Positions 18,167-26,957 of a DNA stretch of 64,000 nt are shown here, in pieces; position 1 is the first letter of the stretch, and every line of letters begins with the position of its first letter. A model generated the notes under the pieces. That model made no database searches and had not been told where the DNA came from. It saw only the letters and a list, made by a program, of their open reading frames with translations. The stretch is taken from contig NZ_JYHV01000037.1 of NCBI RefSeq assembly GCF_000952685.1, forward strand, positions 186,001 to 250,000, read 5' to 3'. Origin of the DNA: Stutzerimonas stutzeri. Lineage in GTDB: Bacteria; Pseudomonadota; Gammaproteobacteria; Pseudomonadales; Pseudomonadaceae. A program made the position numbers and the translations under genes.

Positions 18167-19210
18167 ATGGACATCCGCGACCTCTTGCGCATCACCCTTC
18201 CGATCATCCAGGCGCCGATGGCCGGCTCGCAGAACCATCAGCTCGCCGCCGCGGTGTCAATGGCCGGCGGCCTGGGTTCGATTCCCGCGGGCATGCTCAA
18301 CGCCGACTCGCTGGATGCCGAGCTCAGCGCTATGACGGCACTGACCGACCGGCCATACAACGTCAACTTCTTCTGCCACCAGCCGCCAGCCATCGAGCCG
18401 GAACGGGAACAGGCGTGGCTGGACGTGTTGACGCCCTTTCTCCTAGAGCACCAGATCGACCCGATGAGCATTCCCAGCGGCGCGACACGCAAGCCCTTCG
18501 ATGCAGCGATGGCTGAGGTGGTCGAGCGTTACCGTCCGGCGGTGGTCAGTTTTCATTTCGGCCTGCCTGCCCCGGACCTGCTCAGGCGGGTCAAGGCAAC
18601 CGGCGCGAGGATTCTCTCCAGCGCCACGACGCTCGAAGAAGGCCACTGGCTGCAGAATCAAGGCGTCGATGCGGTCATCGCCCAGGGTGTCGAAGCCGGT
18701 GGCCATCGAGGGATGTTTCTCAGCGCGGATATCGACGGCCAGGTCGGCACCTTCGCCCTGTTGCCGCAGTTGGTGGCCGCGCTGGATGTGCCGGTGATTG
18801 CTGCCGGCGGCATCGCCGATGCGCGCGGTGTCGCCGCGGCGCGGGCACTCGGTGCGGCCGGCGTACAGGTCGGCACGGCTTACCTGCTGTGCGACGAGAG
18901 CCGCACCAGCGCGCTGCATCGTCAGGCATTGCAGAGCCCAGCGGCGGAACGTACGGTGCTGACCACGCTGTTTTCCGGTCGGCCGGCGCGCGGCATGGTC
19001 AACCGACTGATCCGCGAACTCGGCCCACGACCCGAGGCAGTGCCGGCCTTTCCTTTGGCCAGCAATGCGATTGGCAGTCTGCGCGCCGCTGCCGAGCCCC
19101 AGGGCATCAGCGATTTTTCACCACTCTGGGCGGGGCAGAATGCAAGCGGCTGCCAGGCCGTCCCAGCAGCGCAGCTGACCCATTCGCTGGCGGTGGGTTG
19201 GTCAGACTGA
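18167..19210 (+). CDS. Nitronate monooxygenase family FMN enzyme
   Basis: FMN-dependent TIM-barrel oxidoreductase of the nitronate monooxygenase (2-nitropropane dioxygenase) family, 347 residues. Family blocks are QAPMAGSQNHQLAAAVSMAGGLGSIPAG at the N-terminus, GVEAGGHRG around residue 178 and VIAAGGIADARG for FMN phosphate binding. The AGGHRG His is the usual catalytic base. It oxidises alkyl nitronates such as propionate 3-nitronate in characterised relatives; the substrate here is not shown. The start ATG at 18167 has AAGGAG seven bases upstream. No clear operon partner; crtZ follows 87 bases downstream and may be co-transcribed. Confidence 0.9.
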   Translation: MDIRDLLRITLPIIQAPMAGSQNHQLAAAVSMAGGLGSIPAGMLNADSLDAELSAMTALTDRPYNVNFFCHQPPAIEPEREQAWLDVLTPFLLEHQIDPMSIPSGATRKPFDAAMAEVVERYRPAVVSFHFGLPAPDLLRRVKATGARILSSATTLEEGHWLQNQGVDAVIAQGVEAGGHRGMFLSADIDGQVGTFALLPQLVAALDVPVIAAGGIADARGVAAARALGAAGVQVGTAYLLCDESRTSALHRQALQSPAAERTVLTTLFSGRPARGMVNRLIRELGPRPEAVPAFPLASNAIGSLRAAAEPQGISDFSPLWAGQNASGCQAVPAAQLTHSLAVGWSD

Positions 19211-19297
19211 AATAGCCAGCGCCAGGTGTCGGAGTCGGGTCGACGCGCGCGATGCGACGCGTAGACTGGTGCGACCTGCCGAAGCAACGGATCGAAA

Positions 19298-19792
19298 ATG
19301 ACCGTACTGACCAACTCCCTGGTATTTCTTGCCACGCTGGTCGGCATGGAGTTGTTCGCCTGGTGGGCGCATAAGTACGTAATGCATGGCTGGGGCTGGG
19401 GCTGGCACAAGTCCCACCACGAGCCACGCAACGGCTGGTTTGAGAAAAACGACCTATATGCGATGGTGTTCGCCGGCGTGGCGATCCTGCTGATCGCCCT
19501 GGGCACTGCCGGTTACCACCCGCTGGAATGGATCGGTGCCGGCATGACGGGCTACGGCTTCCTCTACTTCGTCGCCCATGACGGTCTGGTGCACCACCGC
19601 TGGCCACTGCGCTACGTGCCGCGCAACGGCTATCTCAAGCGCCTCTACCAGGCCCACCGTCTGCACCATGCGGTCGAAGGCAAGGAGCGCTGCGTGTCAT
19701 TCGGCTTTCTTTATGCGCCGCCATTGCCGGTGCTCAAACAACAGCTGCGCGAGCTGCACGATGGCCCGTTGCGCAAGACCAGCGACCGTTGA
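19298..19792 (+). CDS. crtZ: Beta-carotene 3-hydroxylase CrtZ
   Basis: Non-haem di-iron membrane hydroxylase converting beta-carotene to zeaxanthin via beta-cryptoxanthin. The 164 residues show the full histidine array of the fatty-acid-hydroxylase superfamily: HKYVMHGWGWGWHKSHH, HDGLVHHRWP and HRLHH, between hydrophobic segments. The start at 19298 is an ATG in GAAAATG with only weak ribosome-site character. It is encoded on the plus strand, convergent with the crtBIYX-fni genes and 41 bases from crtB, as crtZ is in the classical Pantoea cluster. Confidence 0.96.
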   Translation: MTVLTNSLVFLATLVGMELFAWWAHKYVMHGWGWGWHKSHHEPRNGWFEKNDLYAMVFAGVAILLIALGTAGYHPLEWIGAGMTGYGFLYFVAHDGLVHHRWPLRYVPRNGYLKRLYQAHRLHHAVEGKERCVSFGFLYAPPLPVLKQQLRELHDGPLRKTSDR

Positions 19793-19833
19793 ATCACTAG
19801 CGAGACGAGAAGCTGCTACCTGACGTGGGCTAT

Positions 19834-20760
19834 TTAGCGCGGACGCGTCCATAGCGAATCGGGACGCGGCGTGATCTGCATCCGCCGCGACGCGAGCGCC
19901 AGCACCCCGCCGCCCAGCAGGAATTGCAGTTTCTGCGCCTTGCTGGTCGATACGCGTGTGTCCCAGGCCGCCGCGCCCCGCGCCTTCACTTCGACGCCGA
20001 TCCGCCGGTAGACGCCATGGGCGGTGGCGATCGACCAGGCCGAGCGTAGCGGCAGGTCGCGAAGCCCCTGGGACGCCGACAGGTAGTAGGGTTCGGCCAG
20101 GTCCACCAGCCGCGCCGCCAACGCCGCTAATGCCGCGCGATGGGCCGGCAGCGCGACCTCGTCTTCGGGAATGCCGGCTTCGGCCAACCAATCGGCCGGC
20201 AAATAGACGCGCCCGATCTGGGCGTCCTCGACGATATCCCGCGCAATATTGGTCAGCTGAAAGGCCAGGCCCAGATCACAGGCGCGGTCCAGGGTCGGCT
20301 CCGCTTCTGCACCCATCACCCGCGCCATCATCAGGCCCACCACGCCGGCGACGCGATAGCAGTAGAGCAGCGTGTCGTCGAGTGTCTGGTAACGGTAGTC
20401 CTGCACGTCCATGCGAAAACCGGCCAGATGCTCCAGCGGATGCTCCCGAGGGATCCGGTGACGCTGAATCACCTGCTGGAAGGCGGCGAAGGCCGGATCG
20501 CTCATCGGCTCGCCGGCATAGGCGCGTTCCGTGAGGTCCACCAGCTCGGCCAGGCGCGCTTCGCCGGTGGAGCGATCACCCTCGACCTGGCCATGACCCA
20601 GCGTCTGACCGTCGATCACATCATCGCAATGACGGCACCAGGCGTAGAGCATCACGGCGCTCTGGCGAGTGCGCTCGTCGAACAGCTTCGCCGCCGCAGC
20701 GAAGCTCTTGGAGCCCACGTTCATAGCCTGGGTCGAGTGATCGATTACCCGGTCGTTCAT
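19834..20760 (-). CDS. crtB: Phytoene synthase CrtB
   Basis: Condenses two geranylgeranyl diphosphates to phytoene, the first committed C40 step. The 308-residue protein has the two Asp-rich substrate-Mg motifs of the squalene/phytoene synthase family, YAWCRHCDDVIDG near residue 41 and NIARDIVEDAQIGRVYLP near 165. The start at 20760 overlaps the crtI stop by four bases (ATGA). It is the last gene of the fni-crtX-Y-I-B transcript. The C-terminal tail is basic. Confidence 0.97.
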   Translation of the reverse strand: MNDRVIDHSTQAMNVGSKSFAAAAKLFDERTRQSAVMLYAWCRHCDDVIDGQTLGHGQVEGDRSTGEARLAELVDLTERAYAGEPMSDPAFAAFQQVIQRHRIPREHPLEHLAGFRMDVQDYRYQTLDDTLLYCYRVAGVVGLMMARVMGAEAEPTLDRACDLGLAFQLTNIARDIVEDAQIGRVYLPADWLAEAGIPEDEVALPAHRAALAALAARLVDLAEPYYLSASQGLRDLPLRSAWSIATAHGVYRRIGVEVKARGAAAWDTRVSTSKAQKLQFLLGGGVLALASRRMQITPRPDSLWTRPR

Positions 20761-22277
20761 CCGCCCTGCCCCCTTGATATGAAATCCTCCAGCATCAACC
20801 CCGCGGTGGCCTTGGCCGACCCGACCACACCCGGCACGCCCGCGCCCGGATGGGTGCCGGCGCCGACGATATAGAGATTGGGAATCACGTCATCGCGGTT
20901 GTGCGGGCGGAACCAGGCACTCTGGGTGAGGATCGGCTCCAGCGAAAACGCCGAGCCGAGATGGGCGTTGAGCTCATCGCGAAAATCATGCGGCGTGAAG
21001 ATGCGATGAGTGACCAGATCCCCACGCAGGCCCGGCATGTAGTGCCGCTCGAGATACTCGAAAATGCGGTCGCGATATTTCGGCCCCTCCACTGCCCAGT
21101 CGATATCCGCCGTGCCCAGGTGCGGCACCGGTGCCAGCACGTAATGACTGGCGCAGCCCTCCGGCGCCAGCGACGAGTCGGTGACGCAGGGTGCATGCAG
21201 GTAGAGGGAGAAGTCGTCAGCCAGCGTCTCACGCTTGAAGATCTCGTCGATCAACTCGCGATAGCGCGGGCCGAAGCACACCGTGTGATGCTGCAGGTGC
21301 TCATGACGGCGTTTGAGACCGAAATGGATGACGAACAGGGACATCGAGAAACGCTTGCCGGAGAGCCGTTTGGCCTCGTCGCGACCACGCTCCTCATGCC
21401 CGAGCAGCTGCTTGTAGGTGTTAACCACATCCGCGTTGGAAGCCACCGCATCGGTGTCGAAGCGGCGACCGTCACCCGTGATCACGGCCTTCGCGCGTCC
21501 AGCCTCCAGCTCGATCCGCGCGACCTCGGCGTTCAGCTCCAGCCTGCCGCCCAGATCTTCGAACAGCCGGACCATACCCTGCACCAGCGCCCCGGTGCCG
21601 CCGCGGGGAAACCAGACACCGCCCTGGCGCTCCAGGGCATGGATCAGCGCGTAGATGGACGAGGTCTCGAACGGATTGCCGCCGACCAGCAGCGAGTGAA
21701 AGGAGAGCGCCTGGCGCAGCCGGTCGTTCTCCACGAATTTGGCCACCATGCTGTACACGTTGCGCCAGGCCTGCAGCTTGGCCAGCTGCGGGGCGACGCC
21801 GATCATGCTGCGAAACGACAGGAAGGGCACGGTGCCGAGCTTGACGTAGCCCTCCTCGTACACCGCCCGCGAATAGGCGAGAAAGCGCTGATAGCCGGCC
21901 ACGTCACGAGGGTTGAGCGCGTGGATCTGCCGGTCCAGCTGGGCCTGGTCGTTGACGTAGTCGAAGCTGTAGCCGTCCTCCCAGCACAGCCGGTAGAAGG
22001 GGCTGACCGGCAGCAGCTCGACATAGTCGGCCATGCGCTTGCCGGCGCCGCTGAAGAGTTCTTCCAATGCCGGCGGATCGGTAATCACCGTCGGCCCGGC
22101 ATCGAAGGTGAAGCCTTGGTCGTGATAGACGTAGGCACGGCCGCCCGGCTTGTCACGTTTTTCCAGCAAGGTGGTCTGTACGCCGCTACGTTGCAAACGA
22201 ATCGCCAGCGCCAGCCCGCCGAAACCGGCGCCGATCACCACGGCCCGTTTGAACATCCCGTCTGCTGGCTCGCTCAT
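20757..22277 (-). CDS. crtI: Phytoene desaturase CrtI
   Basis: FAD-dependent bacterial-type desaturase that takes phytoene to lycopene in four steps. The 506 residues begin with the dinucleotide-binding motif VIGAGFGGLALAIRLQRSG (about 12-30). The family C-terminus PNLYIVGAGTHPGAGVPG is present. It is flanked by four-base overlaps with crtY (upstream) and crtB (downstream). The full length and intact motifs indicate a functional enzyme. Confidence 0.97.
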   Translation of the reverse strand: MSEPADGMFKRAVVIGAGFGGLALAIRLQRSGVQTTLLEKRDKPGGRAYVYHDQGFTFDAGPTVITDPPALEELFSGAGKRMADYVELLPVSPFYRLCWEDGYSFDYVNDQAQLDRQIHALNPRDVAGYQRFLAYSRAVYEEGYVKLGTVPFLSFRSMIGVAPQLAKLQAWRNVYSMVAKFVENDRLRQALSFHSLLVGGNPFETSSIYALIHALERQGGVWFPRGGTGALVQGMVRLFEDLGGRLELNAEVARIELEAGRAKAVITGDGRRFDTDAVASNADVVNTYKQLLGHEERGRDEAKRLSGKRFSMSLFVIHFGLKRRHEHLQHHTVCFGPRYRELIDEIFKRETLADDFSLYLHAPCVTDSSLAPEGCASHYVLAPVPHLGTADIDWAVEGPKYRDRIFEYLERHYMPGLRGDLVTHRIFTPHDFRDELNAHLGSAFSLEPILTQSAWFRPHNRDDVIPNLYIVGAGTHPGAGVPGVVGSAKATAGLMLEDFISRGQGG

Positions 22278-23437
22278 CGTTTGTCCTTGTGCAGATTGCC
22301 GGCTGCCAGCGCCCGAAGCGCCTCGCCCACCGGCACGGGAGGCTTACCCGAGACGATGCGCAAGCGATCCCAGGTGGTCAGGTTGGCCGCGTAGAAACGC
22401 TGGATCAGTGGCTCGCGCAGGCAGTAGAAGCGCTGCATCACCGCCCAGCGGCAATCCGCCGGGCCGGCCATGAACAGCATGCGGTTGAGCAAACGGAAGA
22501 ATCCTCGCTGGCGCCACTGCGTCAGCGAATAGGCGCGAATGGAAGCGAACAGCCCGCCGGCGTCCCAGCGATCCAGCGCGATCAAGTGATCGGCCAGGCG
22601 TACCGCGTCCGGCAGCGAATAGCCTGTGGTGGGGTGAAACAGCGCGGCGGCGAGGCCCGTCTGTGGCACTCCGCACGCCTCGTCCCAGAACGCCGGCAGA
22701 TCACCGGACAGGATGATCGGCAGCACGCCCTGCTCTTCCCGCAGCACCTCGGCGATGACCCAGCCACGCTCGCTGGCGTAACCGGCTATGTTGGCGCGCA
22801 GCGTGTCGAGGGCCACCGCGTCGCCGTCGGCGTAATAGGTGTCCTCGATCAGCAGGGTATCGACGCTCAGCGGCAGCACGTAGACGAAGCGATAGCCGTC
22901 CCGCTGGGCGACGCTGGCATCCATGATGATTGGCTGGGCCAAACCATGCGGCCGTTGCAGCCGTACTTCTTGGCCGAGAAATTTCTGAAAGCCCAGGGCC
23001 AGCTGCTTGGTTTGCCGCACGCCGCGACCGTCGATCACCGCAGCGGCGTTCAGCACCTCGCCCGAGGCGAGGCGCACCTGTCGGGCGTCAACCTGGCTGA
23101 CCGATGCGCTCAGCCGTACCTCATCCGCCAGCTCAGCCATCAGGTGCTGGTGAAACCGAAGGGAAACGATGCTGGCGTAGCCGCTCTCGAGCCGTCGCCT
23201 GAGACCGGGGAATATCACCTCGTAGCCCGGCCAGCGGTACGTCACCAGCGGTTCCAGCCAGGTTCGCTGCGCAGGCGTGAGGTCATGCTCATGAAACGAC
23301 CAGATGTGGTTGCCGCCAAGGGTATCGGCTTGCTCCAGCACCAGCAGGCGCAGATCGGGGCGTTGCTGGCGCAGGCGCAGCGCCAACAGGCCGTTGGCCA
23401 GGCCGCCGCCGACGAGAATCAGGTCCGCATCATCCAT
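22274..23437 (-). CDS. crtY: Lycopene beta-cyclase CrtY
   Basis: Forms both beta-ionone rings, lycopene to beta-carotene. The 387 residues begin with the flavoprotein motif LILVGGGLANGLLALRLRQ and contain GGNHIWSFHEHDL, characteristic of CrtY-type cyclases. The ATG at 23437 (MDDADLI) is chosen over one seven codons earlier because GGAG precedes it by seven bases. It overlaps crtX by eight bases and crtI by four. Confidence 0.95.
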   Translation of the reverse strand: MDDADLILVGGGLANGLLALRLRQQRPDLRLLVLEQADTLGGNHIWSFHEHDLTPAQRTWLEPLVTYRWPGYEVIFPGLRRRLESGYASIVSLRFHQHLMAELADEVRLSASVSQVDARQVRLASGEVLNAAAVIDGRGVRQTKQLALGFQKFLGQEVRLQRPHGLAQPIIMDASVAQRDGYRFVYVLPLSVDTLLIEDTYYADGDAVALDTLRANIAGYASERGWVIAEVLREEQGVLPIILSGDLPAFWDEACGVPQTGLAAALFHPTTGYSLPDAVRLADHLIALDRWDAGGLFASIRAYSLTQWRQRGFFRLLNRMLFMAGPADCRWAVMQRFYCLREPLIQRFYAANLTTWDRLRIVSGKPPVPVGEALRALAAGNLHKDKR

Positions 23438-24719
23438 GTTCGGCTCCCGGTGCGGCATGCGCTCTGCCCTTTAACGTCTGCTCGATCAGCTGCGCCGCCC
23501 GAGACGCGCCGCCCGCCGCACGCACCTCCTCACCCAGCACACGCGCGCGCTGGGCAAAGCCGGGCTCGCGGAGCAACCGGCGCAGCGCATGCACCATGCG
23601 TCGTCGGCTGGCCAGGCGAGGATCGAGCTTCAGTCCTGCGCCCGCATGCACTACCCGCGCGGCGACGCCCGGTTGATCGAAGGCGATCGGAAGCGCCAGG
23701 CTCGGCACGCCCGCCTCCAGCGCATCGAGCACAGTGTTCAAACCGGCATGGGTAATCAGCGCATCGGCCCGCGCAAGCACCGCCCGCTGCGGGGCGAAAT
23801 CGGTGACCCAGGCGGCCCCGGCCTTGAGCAGGCGCTGCTCCTGGCGTGTATCAAGCCGGCCGCAATGAGCGATCAGCAGTTGCAGGTCGAGCTCTCGACA
23901 GGCCGCGGCGATGCGTTCGAACAGTCCGAAGCGATCGCCCTGCAGGGTGCCCAGCGAGGCGAACACGAACGGCCGGTCGGTAGCGACCGGCAGCTCCAGC
24001 ACGGGCTCATTGGTCAGCGCCGGACGCAGCGGGCCGACAGCGTGAAAATGCGCGGGCAGCCTGGCACGCGGAAAGTCGAAGCCCGTTGTCGTCTGGCTCA
24101 GTTGCAGCAGTGGCGACAGGCACTCATCAAGGCGCTGACGAGGCGGCAGACCGAACGCTGCGGCGTGACGCGCAATGACCTCGGCGTGCGCTTTCATCGC
24201 GCGGTCGTAGACCTTGCTGCTGTGCAGGTTCAACTGCTCGCCCCAGGGTGTGGGCTGGTAGCGCCAGGGCATCACGGGCAGCGGCACCAGCGCCTCGCGG
24301 TTGACCGGTAACGCACAGGCCACCGACACGAAAGGCAAACCGAGGTGCTCGGCCAGCAGTCCGCCTGCGGGCTCCATCTGGTCGACAATCAGCGCCTCGA
24401 CACCGATGGAACGCAGCAGCGGCGGTGCGTCGCGGCAGAACATTTCGGTGGCGGCAGCCATGTCCGCGATGACCCGGCGGATGCCCCATGGCCCGCCCGG
24501 ACGCGCCGCGCGGTCGATGACCGCTTTGAGCGAACCGGGCGGATGCGAGCATGCGCCGGTCTGAGCGAATCCCAGGGCTGGATTGCGCAATGCCGCGGCA
24601 AGGTCCGCTTGCTGCACGAAAGTAACCCGATGACCTCGGTCGAGCAGCTCAGACGCGATCGCCTCCAAGGCTCGCAGATGACTCAGGAACGGCGGCGAAA
24701 TCACCGCGAAATGCGTCAT
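23430..24719 (-). CDS. crtX: Zeaxanthin glucosyltransferase CrtX
   Basis: UDP-glucose-dependent glycosyltransferase that puts glucose on the hydroxyl groups of zeaxanthin, making polar zeaxanthin mono- and diglucosides. The 429-residue protein starts MTHFAVISPPFLSHLRALEAIA and has the UGT donor-binding signature ITHAGLNTVLDALEAGVPSLALP in the C-terminal half. The start at 24719 is set by homology; the longer in-frame extension of 43 codons is unlike the family. It overlaps crtY and lies 43 bases after fni. Its presence predicts a glycosylated end product in the membrane. Confidence 0.94.
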   Translation of the reverse strand: MTHFAVISPPFLSHLRALEAIASELLDRGHRVTFVQQADLAAALRNPALGFAQTGACSHPPGSLKAVIDRAARPGGPWGIRRVIADMAAATEMFCRDAPPLLRSIGVEALIVDQMEPAGGLLAEHLGLPFVSVACALPVNREALVPLPVMPWRYQPTPWGEQLNLHSSKVYDRAMKAHAEVIARHAAAFGLPPRQRLDECLSPLLQLSQTTTGFDFPRARLPAHFHAVGPLRPALTNEPVLELPVATDRPFVFASLGTLQGDRFGLFERIAAACRELDLQLLIAHCGRLDTRQEQRLLKAGAAWVTDFAPQRAVLARADALITHAGLNTVLDALEAGVPSLALPIAFDQPGVAARVVHAGAGLKLDPRLASRRRMVHALRRLLREPGFAQRARVLGEEVRAAGGASRAAQLIEQTLKGRAHAAPGAEHG

Positions 24720-24762
24720 CGACGGGCACCTTTCCTGTCCGGACCACGGCGCAGCGGTGGCA

Positions 24763-25812
24763 TCAGAAACCGCTCGGATCGAAGGCCGGTAGCAGCGGCG
24801 CTCGTGCCAGCGCTGCAAGGTCGGCCGAACCCGTGCAAAAGCAGGCAATGCGAAGTTGCTGAATCAACACCTGGAAATGATCGACGACCGCGTGTGGCCC
24901 GATCAACGCCGCGTCCAGCACGCCCGCGGCCTGACCGACCAAATCGGCACCGAGGCGGATCGCCTTGGCCGCATCGACGCCGTCGCGAATGCCACCCGAT
25001 GCGATCAAGCGCGCCTCCGGGCACGCGCGGCGCACCCCAGCGATCGCCTGCACGCTGGGGATGCCCCATCCGGCGAACGCCTGAGCAATGGCGCGCTGCT
25101 TCGGGTCGAGAATGCGCTCGGCTTCGACCGCGGCCCAGCTAGTGCCACCAGCCCCGGCAACGTCAATGACCGCAACCCCGGCATCCAACAGCCGCTGCGC
25201 AACCCTGGGCGAGATCCCCGCGCCGACCTCCTTGGCTACCAGCGGTACCGGCAGGCGTGCCGCCAGGGCTTCGATCGCTTGCAGCACGCCGCGCCAGTCA
25301 CGGTCACCGCCCATCTGCACGGCTTCCTGCAACGGATTGAAGTGAATGATCAGGGCGTCGGCCTGGATCATGTCGACCGCCCTCTGTGCCTGGTCCAGGC
25401 CGTAGCCGGCCACCAGCTGCGCGGCGCCGAAATTAGCCAGCAGCGGGATATTCGGGGCCAGCTGGCGTAACTGTCGGGTCAGCCCCTGATCGGCGCCGGT
25501 TTCCAGTGCGATGCGCTGCGAGCCGACGCCAAGCGCGATGCCTAGCGTCTCGGCGGCTTCGGCCAGGTTGCGGTTGATCTGCGTGGCCCGGGCCGCACCG
25601 CCAGTCATCGAACTGATCAGCAGCGGCGCCGCAAGGGACCGGCCAAACAGTTCGGTACGGATGTCGATATCGTCCAAATGCAATTCCGGCAAGGCGCAAT
25701 GCTCGAATGTCAACGCGGCATAGCCGGCGTTCACCACGGCACCGCCGCGACTGGGGCCCAGCACGATATCCAGGTGATCGTTTTTACGTCCGGCAATCAT
25801 TTCGTTATCCAT
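24763..25812 (-). CDS. fni: Type 2 isopentenyl-diphosphate delta-isomerase
   Basis: FMN/NADPH-dependent isomerase interconverting IPP and DMAPP, supplying DMAPP for carotenoid precursor synthesis. The 349 residues start with RKNDHLDI, the type 2 signature, and carry ISSMTGGA and the FMN-phosphate-binding [15 protein letters not shown]. The start at 25812 has GAGG eight bases upstream. It is first of the minus-strand fni-crtX-Y-I-B transcript and divergent from crtE. Type 2 isomerases sit in carotenoid clusters of Pantoea and relatives. Confidence 0.95.
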   Translation of the reverse strand: MDNEMIAGRKNDHLDIVLGPSRGGAVVNAGYAALTFEHCALPELHLDDIDIRTELFGRSLAAPLLISSMTGGAARATQINRNLAEAAETLGIALGVGSQRIALETGADQGLTRQLRQLAPNIPLLANFGAAQLVAGYGLDQAQRAVDMIQADALIIHFNPLQEAVQMGGDRDWRGVLQAIEALAARLPVPLVAKEVGAGISPRVAQRLLDAGVAVIDVAGAGGTSWAAVEAERILDPKQRAIAQAFAGWGIPSVQAIAGVRRACPEARLIASGGIRDGVDAAKAIRLGADLVGQAAGVLDAALIGPHAVVDHFQVLIQQLRIACFCTGSADLAALARAPLLPAFDPSGF

Positions 25813-25871
25813 GCAGCGCCTCGCTCGATGACCTTATGTTGACGACTGTGGTCATTAAAAAGTGCCGAACC

Positions 25872-25895
25872 TGTACATATCGAAAATAATGTACA
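25872..25895. promoter_or_regulatory. LitR/PplR-type (MerR family) operator in the fni-crtE promoter region
   Basis: TGTACA-N12-TGTACA is an exact match to the consensus T(G/A)TACA-N12-TGTA(C/T)A reported for the cobalamin-dependent light sensors LitR/PplR of Pseudomonas putida. It is the most symmetric element in the 124 bases between the fni and crtE starts, 42 bases before crtE and 60 before fni, so one site could control both arms. No MerR gene lies in the window. Confidence 0.75.
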
Positions 25896-25936
25896 AGATT
25901 TGCCTCGCTATTGAGAGCCCGAACAGGAGATCACCT

Positions 25937-26839
25937 GTGGCCATTGTCTTGCCGAACACGCAACACGACTTCGACCAGACGGTTAGAGCGTTACGTGCGC
26001 AAATTGACGAAAGGCTGGATGAATGGTTGCCGCAGGCGCCGTCGTCGGACGTGCTCGGCACCGCCATGCGAGAAGGAACCCTCGCCCCCGGCAAGCGGAC
26101 CCGGCCACTGCTTCTGCTGCTGGCACTCAAGGATCTGCAGGACGAGCCAGCCGTGGCCGTCGGGCTCGATCTTGCGTGCGCGCTGGAAATGGTCCACGCC
26201 GCGTCGCTGTTCTTGGATGACATGCCATGCATGGACAACGCCGAGCTACGACGCGGCAGACCGACGATCCATCGGCAGTATGGCGAGGATGCCGCCGTTC
26301 TGGGCTCAGTGGCGCTGCTCAGCCACGCCTTCAGCATAGTCGCCTCACCCGGAGACATCGCTGCGGATACCCGCAGCCAGCTGGTGCGGCTGCTCGCCCA
26401 AGCGACTGGCTCGCAGGGTCTGAGTCGTGGTCAGTTCCATGACCTGCGCGAGGGAAGACAGGCACGACCGCTCGAGGCCATCGCCCATACCAATCGCCTG
26501 AAAACGTGCCCTCTATTTACCGCGGCAGTCGAGTTCGCCGCGCTGCTAGCCGGAGCTAGCGCTACTCGCACCTTTCACCTCAACGGTTTCGCCAACGAAC
26601 TGGGGCAGGCCTTCCAGTTGCTCGATGATCTAGCCGATCAGCTTAGCCCCCAGCAGATCGGCAAGGACGCCGGCAAGGATGCCGGCAAGAGCACCGTCGT
26701 TGCCCTGCTGGGTCGAGATGCGGCTAGCCAACGCATCGAAGACCATCTGGCATGCGCCGAAAACCACTTGATCGCCGCCGGCATCGGTGACGGTCATTTG
26801 GCCCGGTTTATCGAGTACTTCTGCGCAAGGCCACGGTGA
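25937..26839 (+). CDS. crtE: Geranylgeranyl diphosphate synthase CrtE
   Basis: Extends allylic diphosphates with IPP to C20 GGPP, the CrtB substrate. The 300 residues contain the first Asp-rich motif DDMPCMD at 94-100 and the second DDLAD at 230-234, with the basic LAPGKRTRP block before them. The start is set at GTG 25937 because AGGAG stands six bases upstream; in-frame ATGs at 25862 and 25889 would place the start in or before the LitR-like operator. It is transcribed away from fni. KDAGKDAGKS near residue 240 is a short internal repeat (nucleotides 26662-26685). Confidence 0.95.
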   Translation: MAIVLPNTQHDFDQTVRALRAQIDERLDEWLPQAPSSDVLGTAMREGTLAPGKRTRPLLLLLALKDLQDEPAVAVGLDLACALEMVHAASLFLDDMPCMDNAELRRGRPTIHRQYGEDAAVLGSVALLSHAFSIVASPGDIAADTRSQLVRLLAQATGSQGLSRGQFHDLREGRQARPLEAIAHTNRLKTCPLFTAAVEFAALLAGASATRTFHLNGFANELGQAFQLLDDLADQLSPQQIGKDAGKDAGKSTVVALLGRDAASQRIEDHLACAENHLIAAGIGDGHLARFIEYFCARPR

Positions 26840-26957
26840 ACCGGGCCTGACAAGCACCACTAGGCATTTGTGTGTCGCTTTATCACTCGAATGTATGGTG
26901 CTAGGCATTCATCTCGACGCCTCCTTAGACTCGGCCGCATAAAACGGAGGAATTTTC

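Noticed and set aside
20850-22394. A 514-codon plus-strand frame opposite crtI
   Set aside because: Antisense shadow; crtI is complete with FAD-binding motif and coupled neighbours.
26855-26912. Repeated TAGGCATT and inverted AGCACCA/TGGTGCT between crtE and the PA5020-like gene
   Set aside because: Too short and partly overlapping to be a convincing operator; no known consensus fits.
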